A stretch of 64,000 bases of DNA from Centrapalus pauciflorus (taxonomy: Eukaryota > Streptophyta > Magnoliopsida > Asterales > Asteraceae): assembly GCA_020465985.1 (NCBI GenBank), contig JAANYP010003732.1, positions 417,501 to 481,500 on the forward strand, read 5' to 3'. The position numbers and the translations under genes are program-made. This document shows positions 22,054-35,808 of the stretch, piece by piece (the stretch's first letter is position 1; each line of letters opens with the position of its first letter). Below the pieces are notes generated by a model. The model had not been told where the DNA came from, did not search any database, and worked only from the letters and a program-made list of their open reading frames with translations.

Positions 22054-22886
22054 AATCTTGAAGTTGCAGCAGAGAGTCGAGAAGGAAGAAAGAAAGATTT
22101 TTGTTGGGTTGATAGTACGGGAACACGTGCCGATGTATTACTGGAGGAATAGAAAGATAGGCCCCACTGACGATGGGTGTTATATATGGGCTGCAAACAT
22201 CAACATGGCGTGCTGAGGTTGCTGCATTTTTTCTCCTTTTCTTTCGGTAAACCTTCTTACACTCAACGACGTTTTGTTTTTATCACCGGTGTCTTGTTGC
22301 CCAAAACTGTGAAGTTGGCTTGTTTAGGTAAGAAAATGAGAATTTGTTTGGGCTTGTTACCTACGTTTTTTCGTTTTCGTCTTTCTGTGTTATTTTCTTT
22401 TATAAACGTTCTCAAGTTAATTTGACTTTTTTGTTTATTGAAATTTGGATATTAAAACCCGGTTATAATTAGCAAACCGGATTTTTAAAAACTGAAAACC
22501 GGGTTCTAATGCCCAATTTTCACTAAACCAAAAAGGAAAAAATTAACTTGGAGATTTTTATGAAAAAAATAACATGGATGGACGAAAACACAAAAAAATA
22601 AAAAAAATTGTTGGGTTTTTTCATAATAAACCCAATGTGTTTTAGTTAACAACACTTGTGGGGCTTGGTACGTCATAATCTCACGGATTGAAAAGGGAAT
22701 TCCATTTCAATATGTTGTTGGTTGTTAAATGGTGCGAAAAAGAAAAATAACAAGAGGAAAACATTCTAGAATTAAAGAAAATGTTCATTCACAGAAGGAA
22801 ACTATAAGAAAGAAAATTTTGTGTTGGGCATAGAACCAACGTTGGCTTTGAAGTTTTTACCTGGGTGTGAAGTTAGTGTTGGGCGG
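22054..22886. other. ICME upstream region
   Basis: No other gene seen. Contains an AACCCGG/CCGGGTT inverted motif near 22460-22510. Confidence 0.5.
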
Positions 22887-23534
22887 TTTAAAAAATATAA
22901 AATAGTATCTCTAAAAATCATATGTATTGAAAGGTATTCCCTTTTAAAAAATTTAAAAAAAAAATCATAATCATATTTATAAAATCACATACAAACACAC
23001 CTTGAAACTATACGGAAATTTTCAGTGAATGATCAACTATTTACGTTGAATATAGTGTAACGGTCGATCATTCATAAAAAGGTAATATATTCACATGATG
23101 TATCTTTCAAATCTTAAATTTATATGAATCTTATATGAATATATATATATATATATATATAATATTATTTTATGTTTGTGTGTGTAAAAAATTGAAAAAC
23201 AAAACAAAATTAATGTACTCTTAATATACTGGATTTTAAAACATATTTTATTTTATCTGTGGGTATACGCACACATATATAATTACTCTTGGATCAAGGT
23301 TTGAATTAGGTTGGCAAGATTGAGTACCAAATTAAGCCTACTAGCCTTAAGTTTGGAGCAACCTATATTCCACTGTTCGTGCGTGCGGTTTACACATCAA
23401 GTGACTGGGGAAGAGGTATTATTTCAAGTCGGCTTTACTGTGTTCCTGAGTCTATAGTGGAAAGTAATGAAGAAAATGATAGAGGAAAGAAACGAAGCGA
23501 AATGAAAATACTATAATATTTTTGTTAGTATTAC

Positions 23535-23537
<3 letters not shown>

Positions 23538-23613
<76 letters not shown>
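23538..23613. repeat. (TA)n, stack tract 1
   Basis: A 76-bp TA run at the left edge of the stack. Confidence 0.95.
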
Positions 23614-23617
<4 letters not shown>

Positions 23618-23995
23618 ATGGTTCGAGAGAGTACCACCCTTATGCAGCGCACCAGAAGGTACCACCTTTAAAAAAACTTTTTTAAAATTTTTTTTTCATA
23701 AACATGTTTTAGTTAACGTTATGAAGATCATATGTAAATTTCACATAAATTCACATCTCCTAGCTCCTAAAAAATGATGTGAACACACACTTACATAATT
23801 TTGAAGACATGTGAACGCGCATTTATGTGATGCGTGTTTTCATGCACTTAGAGTGATCGGATTTGCGTGAAATTCACATATGATCTGTGTAATATTAATT
23901 AGAACATGTTCATGAAAAAAATTTCAAAAAAATTACTTTTAAGGGTGGTACCTTCTGGTGCGCTGCATTAGAGGTGGTACTCACTTGAACCTAAA

Positions 23996-23997
<2 letters not shown>
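23614..23997. mobile_element. (TA)n-flanked element B
   Basis: 384 bp. The terminal inverted repeat of about 47 bp is well preserved: GAGTACCACC, TGCAGCGCACCAGAAGG and TACCACC on the left, with complements on the right (CCTTCTGGTGCGCTGCA). Outer ends are GAATATGGTTC and GAACCTAAATC. The interior has ATGTGAA/TTCACAT words and an oligo-T/oligo-A stem. No ORF. A diverged relative lies at 47078-47395. Confidence 0.75.

Positions 23998-24045
<48 letters not shown>
23998..24045. repeat. (TA)n, stack tract 2
   Basis: A 48-bp TA run between elements B and C. Confidence 0.95.
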
Positions 24046-24049
<4 letters not shown>

Positions 24050-25663
24050 TTGGTTCTACGGCGTACCATGTGAAATCCGGAGTACCCAACGCACCATTCA
24101 TCAACCACAGGATCAAAAATATAGGGGAGGGGCATGATGGACATTCAACGTGATTTCAGCTTCATTAAGGGAATGATCATTCACATTGGTTGATCATTCA
24201 CATTAGTAAATTGATCATTCACATTACTTAATTGATCATTCACAACACTTATTTAACTATTTATACTTCTTGTACACTTATTTGATCATTCACATTACTT
24301 AATTAACCATTCAAATTACTTAATTGATCATTCACATTACTTAATTAATCATTCACATTACTTAATTAATCATTCACATTACTTAATTGACCATTCACAT
24401 TACTTAAATACATTTAACATTGATGGTATGTAGAAGATGAAGTCTAACATTGCTGTTCTCATCATTCATCAAATGTGAATGGACATTTACCTAATGTGAA
24501 TGACCATTCACATTAGAAGATTTATCATTCACAAAACGTAGTTGACAATTAACATGACTAATGTAAGGTGCTGATATTATTTCACCAATGTGAATGGTGA
24601 AATTTCCTAATGTGAATGGCCATTCACATTAGCTGAATGATCATTCACATTGGTTGATGTTATTAATGTTTGATAGATTTGAGAATTTGAGCGTTACATG
24701 AATGACCATTGTTACTGTTTGTCATTAGTCTTGTTACTGCTTGTTAGTAGTTGACGATGCACAGTATACATGCTGTGCTGATATGGTACAACCAATGTGA
24801 ATGGTAAATTTCCTAATGTGAATGGCCATTCACATTAGCTGAATGATCATTCACATTGGTTGATGCTATTAATGTTTGATAGATTTGAGAATTTGAGCGT
24901 TACATGAATGACCATTGTTACTGTTTGTTATTAATCTTGTTACTGCTTGTTAGTAGTTGACGATGCACAACATACATGCTGTGCTGATATGGTACAACCA
25001 ATGTGAATGGTAAATTTCCTAATGTGAATGGTCATTCACATTAGCTGAATGATCATTCACATTGGTTGATGTTATTAATGTTTGATAGATTTGAGAATTT
25101 GAGTGTTACATGAATGACCATTGTTACTGTTTGTCATTAATCTTGTTACTGTTTGTTAGTAGTTGACACTGCTCAGATTCACATGTTGTGCTGATATTAT
25201 TTTACCAATGTGAATGGTCAAATAAGCAATGTGAATGATCATTTAAGTAAGCTGAATGATCAATTAAGTAATGTGAATGATCATTTAAGTAACGTAAAAT
25301 GTTATTAAGCAATGTGAATGATCATTTAAGTAATGTGAATGGTCAATTAAGTAATGTGAATGATCAATTAAGTAATATGAATGATCAATTAGTCAAATAA
25401 TTATTGTGAATGATCAAATAAGTGTAAAACAATTGTAAATAGTCAAATAATTCTTGTGAATGATCAAATAAGTGTTGTGAATGAATAACTAAGTAATGTG
25501 AATGGTCGTTGTAATTACGAAAATACCCTTCCAGCAAAAAAAAAAGGGGGGGCGCGCATGGAATTGTATTTTTTGATCACAACCATTGATTTATTTAATC
25601 TTGTGGCTTTGGATGGGTACCCTTGGTACACTGGATTTTTGAAGGGACTCTTTCGAACCTAAA

Positions 25664-25665
<2 letters not shown>
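24046..25665. mobile_element. (TA)n-flanked element C with a CATTCACATT array
   Basis: 1,620 bp. Ends are GAATTTGGTTC and GAACCTAAATC, with an imperfect inverted repeat continuing as ATCCGGAGTACC/GGTACACTGGAT. The interior has dozens of AATGTGAATG and CATTCACATT words, often joined as perfect palindromes around GGCC-like or GATC centres, and three tandem units of about 206 bp starting near 24603, 24809 and 25015. Direct words dominate left of centre and their complements to the right. No coding capacity. Confidence 0.75.
24600..25215. repeat. Three tandem ~206-bp units inside element C
   Basis: The phrase TTTCCTAATGTGAATGG recurs at 24603, 24809 and 25015, each followed by TTGATAGATTTGAGAATTTG and TTGTTAGTAGTTGAC. 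Confidence 0.85.

Positions 25666-25741
<76 letters not shown>
25666..25741. repeat. (TA)n, stack tract 3
   Basis: A 76-bp TA run between elements C and D. Confidence 0.95.
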
Positions 25742-25745
<4 letters not shown>

Positions 25746-26156
25746 ATGGTTTGTGTGAGTACCTAAAAAATGCGGAGTACCGTGAGTACCTGTGAACACA
25801 CGGGTTTAAGATGTGAACATGCTCCGAAAAAAAATTTTTTTTTAAAATTTTTTTCATATTCATTTAGATACAAATAATATAAGCATATTTGTAAAAGAAT
25901 TACACGCATTCACACTTCGTAGCCTCTTAAAAGTCATGTGAACGTGGAAAAATTCATGTGAACATGCTTAGCTGTGAACATACGTTCACAACAGTGCAGT
26001 TCATGTGAACTTGCACGTTTCACATAGTTATAGTGTGTGTTTATGTGTGATTTTTTGCAAGTAGTCTTATATTATTAATTTAAACATGATTATGAAAAAT
26101 AATTTCAAGCGAGGTACCTCCGCTACTCTGCAAAACTATTGGTACTCATTTGAACC

Positions 26157-26160
<4 letters not shown>
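25742..26160. mobile_element. (TA)n-flanked element D
   Basis: 419 bp. Outer words are GAATATGGTTT and TGAACCCAAA. An inner imperfect inverted repeat pairs GGAGTACCGTGAGTACC with GGTACCTCCGCTACTC. The interior is rich in ATGTGAACATG and GTTCACA words. It is nearly identical to element F in the same orientation. Confidence 0.75.

Positions 26161-26204
<44 letters not shown>
26161..26204. repeat. (TA)n, stack tract 4
   Basis: A 44-bp TA run between elements D and E. Confidence 0.95.
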
Positions 26205-26207
<3 letters not shown>

Positions 26208-27270
26208 TGGATCAAATGAGGACGGTAAGAACCAATAAGAAATCGCCACGTAAGCATTAGCTTTCTCTCACTTTAAAGGGCATTATGGACATTTACAACA
26301 TTTATATATATGGTAACATGACTAATATTTAAAAAAAAATCAAAAATATCAATTTTAAAATGTAAATCCAATTGACAGCTTTCAACACAAATCTCGGTCA
26401 ACATATATCAATTTCAAATTTTAAAAATTTAATTATATCAACATCAATATTCACTTTCTTAATATATTGTAATATTGTTGTGAACATTTGGAGGGTTCAC
26501 AAAATTTCAATCATGTGAACCACTTTGACTCTACCAATTTGTACCGCTGTGAACCACTCCTTGAGCTTGTGACTCACCGTGAAGTCGTGAACCACTCGTC
26601 ACTCGCCTCCGTCGTGTTCGTCACTCACAAAACCCCTTTGCCGTCTAACAGTAAAGTAACGTGAACCACTTGTCGTTAACCAACGTGAAGCACTCGGCAG
26701 ATTCCTGAGCCGCACGCACTTCTCACTTGCAGCGCCGTGAACCTCACCCTGCTCCTCACTGTGTTCCGCCGTGAACCACCAACCTCCGATCTTCCTCTCT
26801 GCCGTCCGTCGCCTGAAACCCGTGAATCACCTAACTGCCGCCGTAAATCGTGAACCAGCAGTGCCGTCGTGAATCGTGAACCAGTAGTGCCGCCGTGAAT
26901 CGTGAACCAGCAGTGCCGACGTGAATCGTGAACCAGCAGTGCCGTCGTGAGTCATGAATTGTGAACCAGCAATGCCGCCGTGAATCGTGAACCAGCGGTG
27001 CCGCCGTGAATCGTGAACCAGCAGTGGCGCCGTCCAAAACCCCCAAATCCCTCTATATATCTGATTCCTCCTAATTAATGGCATATATTTGCTAAAAATA
27101 CAATGGTGCACAAATGACGGAATTGCCCTTTAGATGTTTTAAAAGGGGTATAAAACTATAATTAATTACAAATTTGCCACCTTGCATCCTATTGGTTGAT
27201 TCACAAATTCTAGCAATTTTATTAGTTCTTACCGTCCTCATTTTAAGCACGGTCCTCATTTTATCCTCAC

Positions 27271-27272
<2 letters not shown>
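26205..27272. mobile_element. (TA)n-flanked element E
   Basis: 1,068 bp. The terminal inverted repeat is AATGAGGACGGTAAGAAC near the left end and GTTCTTACCGTCCTCATT near the right end, with a second GGTCCTCATTTT copy outside it. The termini lack the GGTTC core of its neighbours, so it is a distinct subfamily that uses the same (TA)n setting. The interior is unusually GC-rich, with GTGAACCACTCG words and a 26-bp minisatellite. Confidence 0.7.
26839..27030. repeat. 26-bp minisatellite in element E
   Basis: About seven units of a GTGAATCGTGAACCAGCAGT-type repeat with GCCGCC/GCCGTC/GCCGAC variants; exact 26-bp spacing at 26861, 26887, 26913 and 26939. The open frames seen across it are a by-product of the repeat. 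Confidence 0.85.

Positions 27273-27323
<51 letters not shown>
27273..27323. repeat. (TA)n, stack tract 5
   Basis: A 51-bp TA run between elements E and F. Confidence 0.95.
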
Positions 27324-27327
<4 letters not shown>

Positions 27328-27758
27328 ATGGTTCGTGTGAGTACCTAAAAAATGCAGAGTACCGTGAGTACCTGTGAACACACGGGTTTAAGATGTGAAC
27401 ATGCTCCGAAAAAAAGTTTTTTTTAAAAAATTTTTTTTCATATTCATTTAGATACAAATAATATAAGCATATTTGTAAAAGAATTACACGCATTTACACT
27501 TCGTAGCCTCTTAAAAGTGATGTGAACGTGGAAAAATTCATGTGAACATGCTTAGCTGTGAACATACGTTTACAACAGTGCAGTTCATGTGAACTTGCAC
27601 GTTTCACATAGTTATAGTGTGTGTTTATGTGTGATTTTTTGCAAGTAGTCTTATATTATTAATTTAAACATGTATGAAAAAAAAATTTCAAAAAAAAAAA
27701 TTTTAAGCGAGGTACCTCCGATACTCCGCAAAACTAGTGGTACACATTTGAACCCAAA

Positions 27759-27760
<2 letters not shown>
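27324..27760. mobile_element. (TA)n-flanked element F, near-identical to D
   Basis: 437 bp, the same sequence as element D with scattered substitutions and longer A/T homopolymers (27416-27440 and 27675-27700). Ends are GAATATGGTTC and TTGAACCCAAACC. D and F being so alike, with a different element between them, points to recent multiplication or recombination between TA tracts. Confidence 0.75.

Positions 27761-27836
<76 letters not shown>
27761..27836. repeat. (TA)n, stack tract 6
   Basis: A 76-bp TA run between elements F and G. Confidence 0.95.
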
Positions 27837-28899
<1,063 letters not shown>

Positions 28900-29356
28900 G
28901 TGATTTACTTTCCATAGATTTGAAATCCTTATAAACCGTCATTGCTAATTCTTACAATCAATGTATTCCTTTGGATTTTAAGATGCAGAATCCCCAGAAA
29001 TGTTAACGCACAGGCTACCAATGAAAAAAAATTTGTAATCTTTAAATAAAATATATATTCATGCCAATTTTAGTTCTAAATTTTAAAGAAATGAGCTGTT
29101 TGACCAAGAAAGCCTTGAGTTGAGTATCTTGACTTTGGAATTGAAACAATTTACCTGCATCCACATATTTGTGCTTCAACTCGTACATTATGCATACATT
29201 TTACCTACCTAAAATGTTGGCATGTAATTTTCAAAAACATAAATATACATTGAAACAATGTCATGCTAACGATAAACAAACCAAATCGATTTTAACATCT
29301 CAAAAAGAGAGAGGTGATAGATAATCTATGTTCAAAAGTTGTGAACAATACTTGAT

Positions 29357-32300
29357 CTATAAACAGAAGATGATTTTAATGGCATGATGAATCTTCGAGA
29401 ACAAGTTTGAATGATGATGATGATGCGAAACGCTAATAGATGTAGGTGGGGTTTGTAATTCTGGTTCGGGTTCTGTTTTTTTCTTTCTACGTAGTCGGAA
29501 GAACTGCTGCATAATGGCAGCACACTCTGCCGCCAGCACCTCTCTTCTTACCACAATGTTTGGGTGAAATGGATGTGGAGGAGCAGGCAGCTTTTCCGTC
29601 AACAATGAGTCCCTACCTCCATCGCCATCACAAAATAGTCTGTATAATTAACAGAATCATTTTAATTCAAAACTCAAAATGAGGATGATTATCAGTTAGA
29701 AGAATGCAAGTTTGACATTAAAGGTCAATGTACTAAACCAACGCTTCGAAGCATACCGAATCCAGCTGCCATCGGCTCCTAGTAGCTTATTCGGGGCTCC
29801 CCATACAACTGTGTTGATTCTCGCTTGAAGGATTGCTCCAGCACACATTGGGCATGGTTCAAGTGTTACGTAAAGTGTAGTGTCCTGCAGGAAAAAGCAA
29901 AACCGGTAAGTCTAGTTTGTTACATAAAAACAGAAAATTAAACATTTATGGAAGTGAAAGAGCAGGGATTTACTGGGAGTCTCCACGAGCGTAGATGGGT
30001 TGAGGCCTTACGTATACAAATCATCTCAGCATGAGCAGTGGAGTCGCGTAATTCTTCTACCCTAGAATACACGACATTTACAATATTCTCCTTGTGCGAA
30101 AATCAGTATTTCTTTGAACAAAAGTTAACTACAAAAGAAACTTACAGATTATATCCCCGGGCGATTATTTTCCCATCGTGCACAAGAACAGCTCCAACAG
30201 GAACTTCCGACACATCTGCAGCCTTTTTCGCTTCCATCAATGCCTCCCTCATAAACATTTCGTCATTTTTTTGTTGCTTAGCTTCAAGAACATACGCCTC
30301 TTCCCATTCATCAAAGTTGTCTTTAGAGACTTGATCTTTGTATACCAGTTTCTTTTTTAACTCTCTGTTCTTCGTATCATTCCCAGATGCACCGGTTAGC
30401 GATATTTCAGTTAAAAGATCTGGAACAGATTTATTGGTTTCGCCAGCCTCTGAAGTTTTCTCGACTCCAGGAGATCTTCTCATGTGCATTTCAGATGGGA
30501 AAGATATTTCTGTGATTTTGGGTAAAGAAGTGCTTCTAGATGGTCCTTCGTTATTATTTGATAATGGTAGTGGTGAATCTAAACCTTTCCAAATTCTCTT
30601 CTTCACGTTTTCATCAATGGAATCATCTGGTTCGTGACTAGAAAACCATGTTTCGCTATTAGCAGACACATATGAGGAACCCTTTCCACCACCTGAATTT
30701 GGAGTATGGGATCCAGAATGTGGAGAGGCCCTACGAAATCGAACCACATCCCCAATAATTGTCCACAAGGACCTGCCATTACTCTTGAAAGCTCCACTAT
30801 TTTGGCTTGAATCAGAAATGTGATCTGCAGCATCTGTTTCTGAGGGCTCTGTAGTAGATGCATCGGTAACATGCCACATCTCATCAGAAGGCCCCTTCAG
30901 TCCAGACCCTTGAGACGAGTGTCTTGACCCACTATCCTTTCGACGAAAACTTCCTGAACCATCATCTGAAGCCTTTAATTTATCTTGCTCGCTCTCTTTA
31001 TAAACTGAAGTGTTTTCGCTGTTACTGACATGGGTATCTGAGATACCTAATACTTGTGATTTCTCCCTGGAGTCTGTTGTTAGCCTAATCAAATTATCCA
31101 TTTTCTGGAGTTTTTTTTCTCTGTTTTCTTTAACCCCTTCGCTAACTTCCTTTGAGTTCTCTTCCCGGTTCTTAGTTCTATTTTTAGACGACGAAGATGA
31201 AGACGCCCCTCTCGTGCCAATTTCCTGTGATTTTGACATTTCTGGGATCACTTCTAACTTCTTTTCTGTGTTGTCATATTGCTTCTGGTAGCTAAAGGCT
31301 GATTTGATAACATTATCTTTGTCTGATGTTTGCTCGAATCGTTTATACTTCGTTCTTGATCTTGATTCATCCGCGATTCTATCAATTTTAGGGCTATGTG
31401 GTTGCCTACTCTTGTCATTGATATTCACATAAACGTTTAATTGGTGTTGGCTAAATTCTTCATTTAGCCTCTTTTCTGTTTTCTTTCTCCAATCTTGACT
31501 TACAACAACCAACTCTCCATAACATCCTTTTACAGTATCCTTCTTTCCCAATCTTTTCCCTTGTTCTTTAGCACATTCTTGTTGCCTGTCAACATTTCCC
31601 ACCACTTCATCAATACAAACTTTATGATCTCCCTTCTCTAAATCGTTCTTATACTTGCTTGAAGATGTTATTCCCATATGACCATCAGATTTGACCTTAA
31701 AATCATTGACACCCTCTAAATCACCAGCAGAATCTCCCATTCTCAAATCAAGATTCACACTTTTTGTCAAATTTTTCCTCTTATTCTCCCCATCAGTAGG
31801 CCCAACCTTAACTACTTCATCTCTTTTCATGACTCCAAAACCTACATTTTTCTTTTCCTTGTCATCACAACAAATATGCTTCTTGTAGATCTTTTTTGAG
31901 TCTCTAAAATCAATATACTCCAAACCCACATCATCAGTTAATAGATTAAGCATAACTTCGATATCATCACTCAAAAACTGTTTTTTTCTCTTTTGCCCAA
32001 AACCCTTAAAACCCTCTTTCCTAGTCTCTTTCAAGGTAGATATCCTTTTATGGTAATGGTTTCTATCAAGATGAACAAAAGATGAAACCCCAGAAGTAGT
32101 AGCAGCATAAGATTTCTTAAACCTAGCATGAAAGATTAATCTTTTACAAAAAGACCAATGAATGAAGGTTGATTGCCTTAACCCTTTACGTGAAAAGCTA
32201 GGGTTTAATGGACCCAATGAATCACGAATTGAAGCATTAGTAGCGTAATAGCAGCAACAACAAGAAGAAGAACATTGTGGGGATGATGATGATGAAATTA

Positions 32301-32385
32301 AAAGTGGGTTAGTTTGATGAAAGAAGTAAAATGGCTGATTGAAATTGAATGATAGATTTGGGTTGACACAAGTAGTGCAGTGCAT
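29357..32385 (-). CDS. TADA: tRNA(adenine34) deaminase, chloroplastic, 912 aa, four exons
   Basis: Seen: exons 32385-30146, 30061-29974, 29884-29757 and 29639-29357 join in frame. The first 720 or so residues are a Ser/Lys/Asp-rich, probably disordered extension that starts with a Ser/Cys-rich stretch suited to a plastid transit peptide. The deaminase domain follows: VPVGAVLVHDGKIIARGYN, then HAE (757-759, zinc ligand and catalytic Glu) and PCPMC (786-790, zinc ligands). The C-terminal tail carries VLAAECAAIMQQFFRLRR and ends IKIIFCL. Known: TADA makes inosine at the wobble position of chloroplast tRNA-Arg(ACG), needed for plastid translation. Arabidopsis TADA is about 1,300 residues, so this N-terminal extension is shorter. 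The last 100 bp are duplicated at 16827-16927. Confidence 0.9.
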
Positions 32386-33300
32386 TATCGAATCGAATGG
32401 TAGTGTGCAGAAGAGAAATAGTCGTACCTTGATGTTAGAAGTGGGGAGTTTGTTGTAGAATCTTTTTGGATTGGGAATGGTGAAACAACAGTTTACAGAT
32501 GAGATGGTGGTGCTACTGCTATGTTCAGTGCTCAGTGTGACTAAAGAAAGGAAAGATGGAGAATGTTGATTGTAGTTTACTGATTACCATGTCATATTCT
32601 CACCAAATTACCCTCGTTTTTTACCAGTCCGTCTGAAATGATCGAGGTAATTTTGTGTTTTGTATGAATTGCAAATTTAAAAATGAAGACAAAATTCCAT
32701 CATCGTTTTTTCTTTATCCATTTAATTCTTATATTATTTTTTATCATGTTCATTTTAACCTTGTTAAATTGTTTAATCTTTTAACTTTTATTGACTTGGT
32801 CAGTTATCTTTGATTGATTATGATTCTAATAATTGTTGTTAGACTTTATATAAAAGGTTAACATATATTTTTCTAATTAGTTTGATATCTTAAGGTTATT
32901 TTTTTTTCTTATTATCCTGCTTATATATATTTTTTGTCTTATCAAAAATATTAAATACTTAACTAGTTTTACCAGGGCCGGTTCAATTATTTTCGAGCCC
33001 TCTGCACAAAAACTTAAAATGGGTCCTATAAATATGTATGTATATTTAAGATAAATAAAATTCAAGTAAAAATGATAAATTAACAACAAAAAACTTATAA
33101 TTATATAATGTTAAATTTAAAAATTTTGCAAGTCAATAATCTTATTTAATCGTTATTAGATCTAAATATATAATAGGTTTTCTAAGAATTGGTTTCCATG
33201 ATTAATGGGCTCTGGACGATTGTCTGTGTCAAGTCATGAGTTTTACTGATAAAAATCATTGGCCATCCTTAAAATTCAGTGATTTGTTAATATAACGAGA
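32386..33300. other. TADA promoter and 5' flank
   Basis: No gene seen beyond the leader. The region becomes AT-rich from about 32640. No convincing TATA box was found. Confidence 0.5.
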
Positions 33301-35450
33301 TGGTAACACCCGCGCTTCGCTGCGGGAAGATAGAGTTTTAGATTTTCATATATTTGCAAGTTTTTTGATTTAGTAAAATTATATGCACAAGTAGACACAT
33401 AGATATTAGTTATATTTTAATTATAAAGCAATTTCCAATACATCGATTAGGATTTGCCAACGTTATAATAGTAATGTTCAATGTTAAACATGATCATATT
33501 TAATACAAAATCTGAATATCAATTAGTTACAAATTAAATATAAATCAATTTCACTATAATGATGTATTGTGCATTTGAATAATAAAGTATTTTTATACAA
33601 TTAAACATAACATAATAGTTTCAAAAGATAACTTCTAACATATGTATAAATAAAATCATATCTTTAAATGTATAAGAAAATTTTGTAATAATAAATGTTA
33701 AAAGAGAAGTAAACAAAAATTTATTAAAATAAAGGCAATTAAACAAAAGAAAACACAAAGATAATGGTGTACTATGAAAAGTTTAAAATTAAAAAATAAT
33801 AATAATAATAGTTTCAAAAGATAACTTCAATCATATGTATAAATAAATCATAATTTTAAATGTGTAAGAAATTTTTGTAATAATAAATGTTAAGAGGATT
33901 AAACAAAAAATTATTAAAATAAAGGCGTTAAATAAGAGATAACACAAAGATAAAATTGTATTATGAAAAATCTAAAATTAAAAAAAAAACAACCAATTAT
34001 GGTTGGTCTTGTTTCAACGAAATCTGAATAATAATTAGTTATATTTTAATTATAAAGCAATTTCATTAGAATTTTGTGTTGTGTATTTGTACAGTAAAGA
34101 ATTTTTCATAAAATAAAACATATCATAATAGTTGATAACTTCAAACATATGTATAATTAAAATCATAATTTTGAATTTGTAAGAAAATATTGTAATAATA
34201 AATGTTAAAAGAAGATTAAACAATAATTTATTAAAATAAAGGTGTTAAATAAAAGATAACACAAAGATAAAAGTGTATTATGTAAAGTTTAAAATTAAAA
34301 TGAAAAGTTTAAAATTAAAAATAAAAACCAAAATTAAAAAAATTAGAAAAAGTTTAAAAATTAAAAAAAAAAGAAAAAGAAAACACACGAAAAACCAAAA
34401 TTAGAAAAAGTTTAAAATTAAAAAAAAACACAACCATTCACGGGTAGCCATGTGTCAAAGACAACGTGTTGCTGCGGGTTCTAAAATATTAATTACAAAA
34501 ATAAATATAAAAACAAATAAAAAATGCTTTTCAAACAATTCAAACAACGAAACACAACTGAACCAACATCGAAGAATAATATTGAAAAGTTGATATAGAT
34601 TCAAGAAGCAAGACAAATGAAACTGTTAGTCGGTTCTTATCATTGGTTTTTTAGATTTTGTAATGCTAAAATTACAAACAATGTCGAATTAAATCGGATC
34701 GGAACCAGAATTAATGAATAAAATATTCATAACCATAATTTGAAATTTTGACATTGATTAAGTTTAATCGTCAATTTATTTTATTGGTTTTACGGCCAAA
34801 TCAATTAAATTTATAACGGTAACGTCTCTAATACATCGATTAGAGTTTGCAACGTTATAATAGTAATGCTCAATGTTATATATGATTATAGTTAATAAAA
34901 AAAATTTAATTTTAATAGTTACATTTTAATTTTAAAACAATTTCATTAGAATTTTGTATTATGCATCCGAATAATAAAGTTTTTTTATACAATTAAACAT
35001 AACATAATAGTTTCAAAAGACAACTACAAACATATGTATAATTAAAATCATAATTTTAAGTATGTAAGAAAATGTTTTAATAATAATTGTTAAAAGAGAA
35101 CTAAATGAAAATTTATAAAAACAAATCTAAAATTTTAAATAGTTACATTTTAATTATAAAACAATTTTATTAGAATTTTGGATTGTGCATCTGAATAATA
35201 AATTTTTTTATACAATTAAACATAACATAATAGTTTCAATAGACAATTACAAACATATGTATAATTAAAATCATAATTTTAAATATGTAAGAAAATGTTG
35301 TAATAATAATTGTTTATAGAAAACTAAATGAAAATTTATCAAAATAAAAGGGCTAAATAAAAGATAACACTAAGACGAGAGTGTATTATAAAAATTTAAA
35401 ATTAACATTAAAAAAAAATAAAAAAGAAAAATTTTCATTGGAGGAGACCA
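33300..35450. repeat. AT-rich diverged tandem repeats with a Helitron-like hairpin
   Basis: A CCCGCGCTTCGCTGCGGG hairpin (33308-33325) is followed by four or five diverged units of roughly 290-400 bp. Each carries ACATAACATAATAGTTTCAA, ACATATGTATAA, GTAATAATAAATGTTAAAAG and AAAGATAACACAAAGAT phrases (about 33540, 33810, 34090, 34970 and 35200). A second large unit boundary repeats AATACATCGATTAG (33439 and 34831). GC-rich terminal hairpins of this kind occur at Helitron 3' ends, but a matching TC start was not found. Confidence 0.5.
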
Positions 35451-35808
35451 TTACAATGTATATATATATAATATGTATGCGGTCGTCAGTCAAGTTTGTC
35501 CTACTTTTTGGTTAATTTATGATTTGTTAACATCATAATGGGCTTCTGAAACAACTGAGCAGTCATCAACCAAAGTGAAGTGATCCAATCATATCACCGT
35601 GGGCTCGTCTTCATGGCACATGCCTTGGCCCAATAAGCATTCTTTATTGTATATTTTCAAAACAAGTCTAACTACAAATTTTAATACATTTTTATATTTG
35701 AAGGGATACTATAAAATAAGTTTTATTTTCGATTTTTTTCAACTATTGTTTTATGGTTTTGACGTGACGTAGGTATTTGATAACCGGTGTTTTGATATTA
35801 ATTACATT

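Noticed and set aside
24150..25510. Regularly recurring CATTCACATT words as a CRISPR array
   Set aside because: Plant nuclear DNA, irregular spacing, both orientations, and no uniform spacers.
26827..27111. 71-94 codon frames with repeated HDSRRH/GSRFT units
   Set aside because: Produced by the 26-bp minisatellite in element E; the repeat length is not a multiple of three and no gene signals are present.
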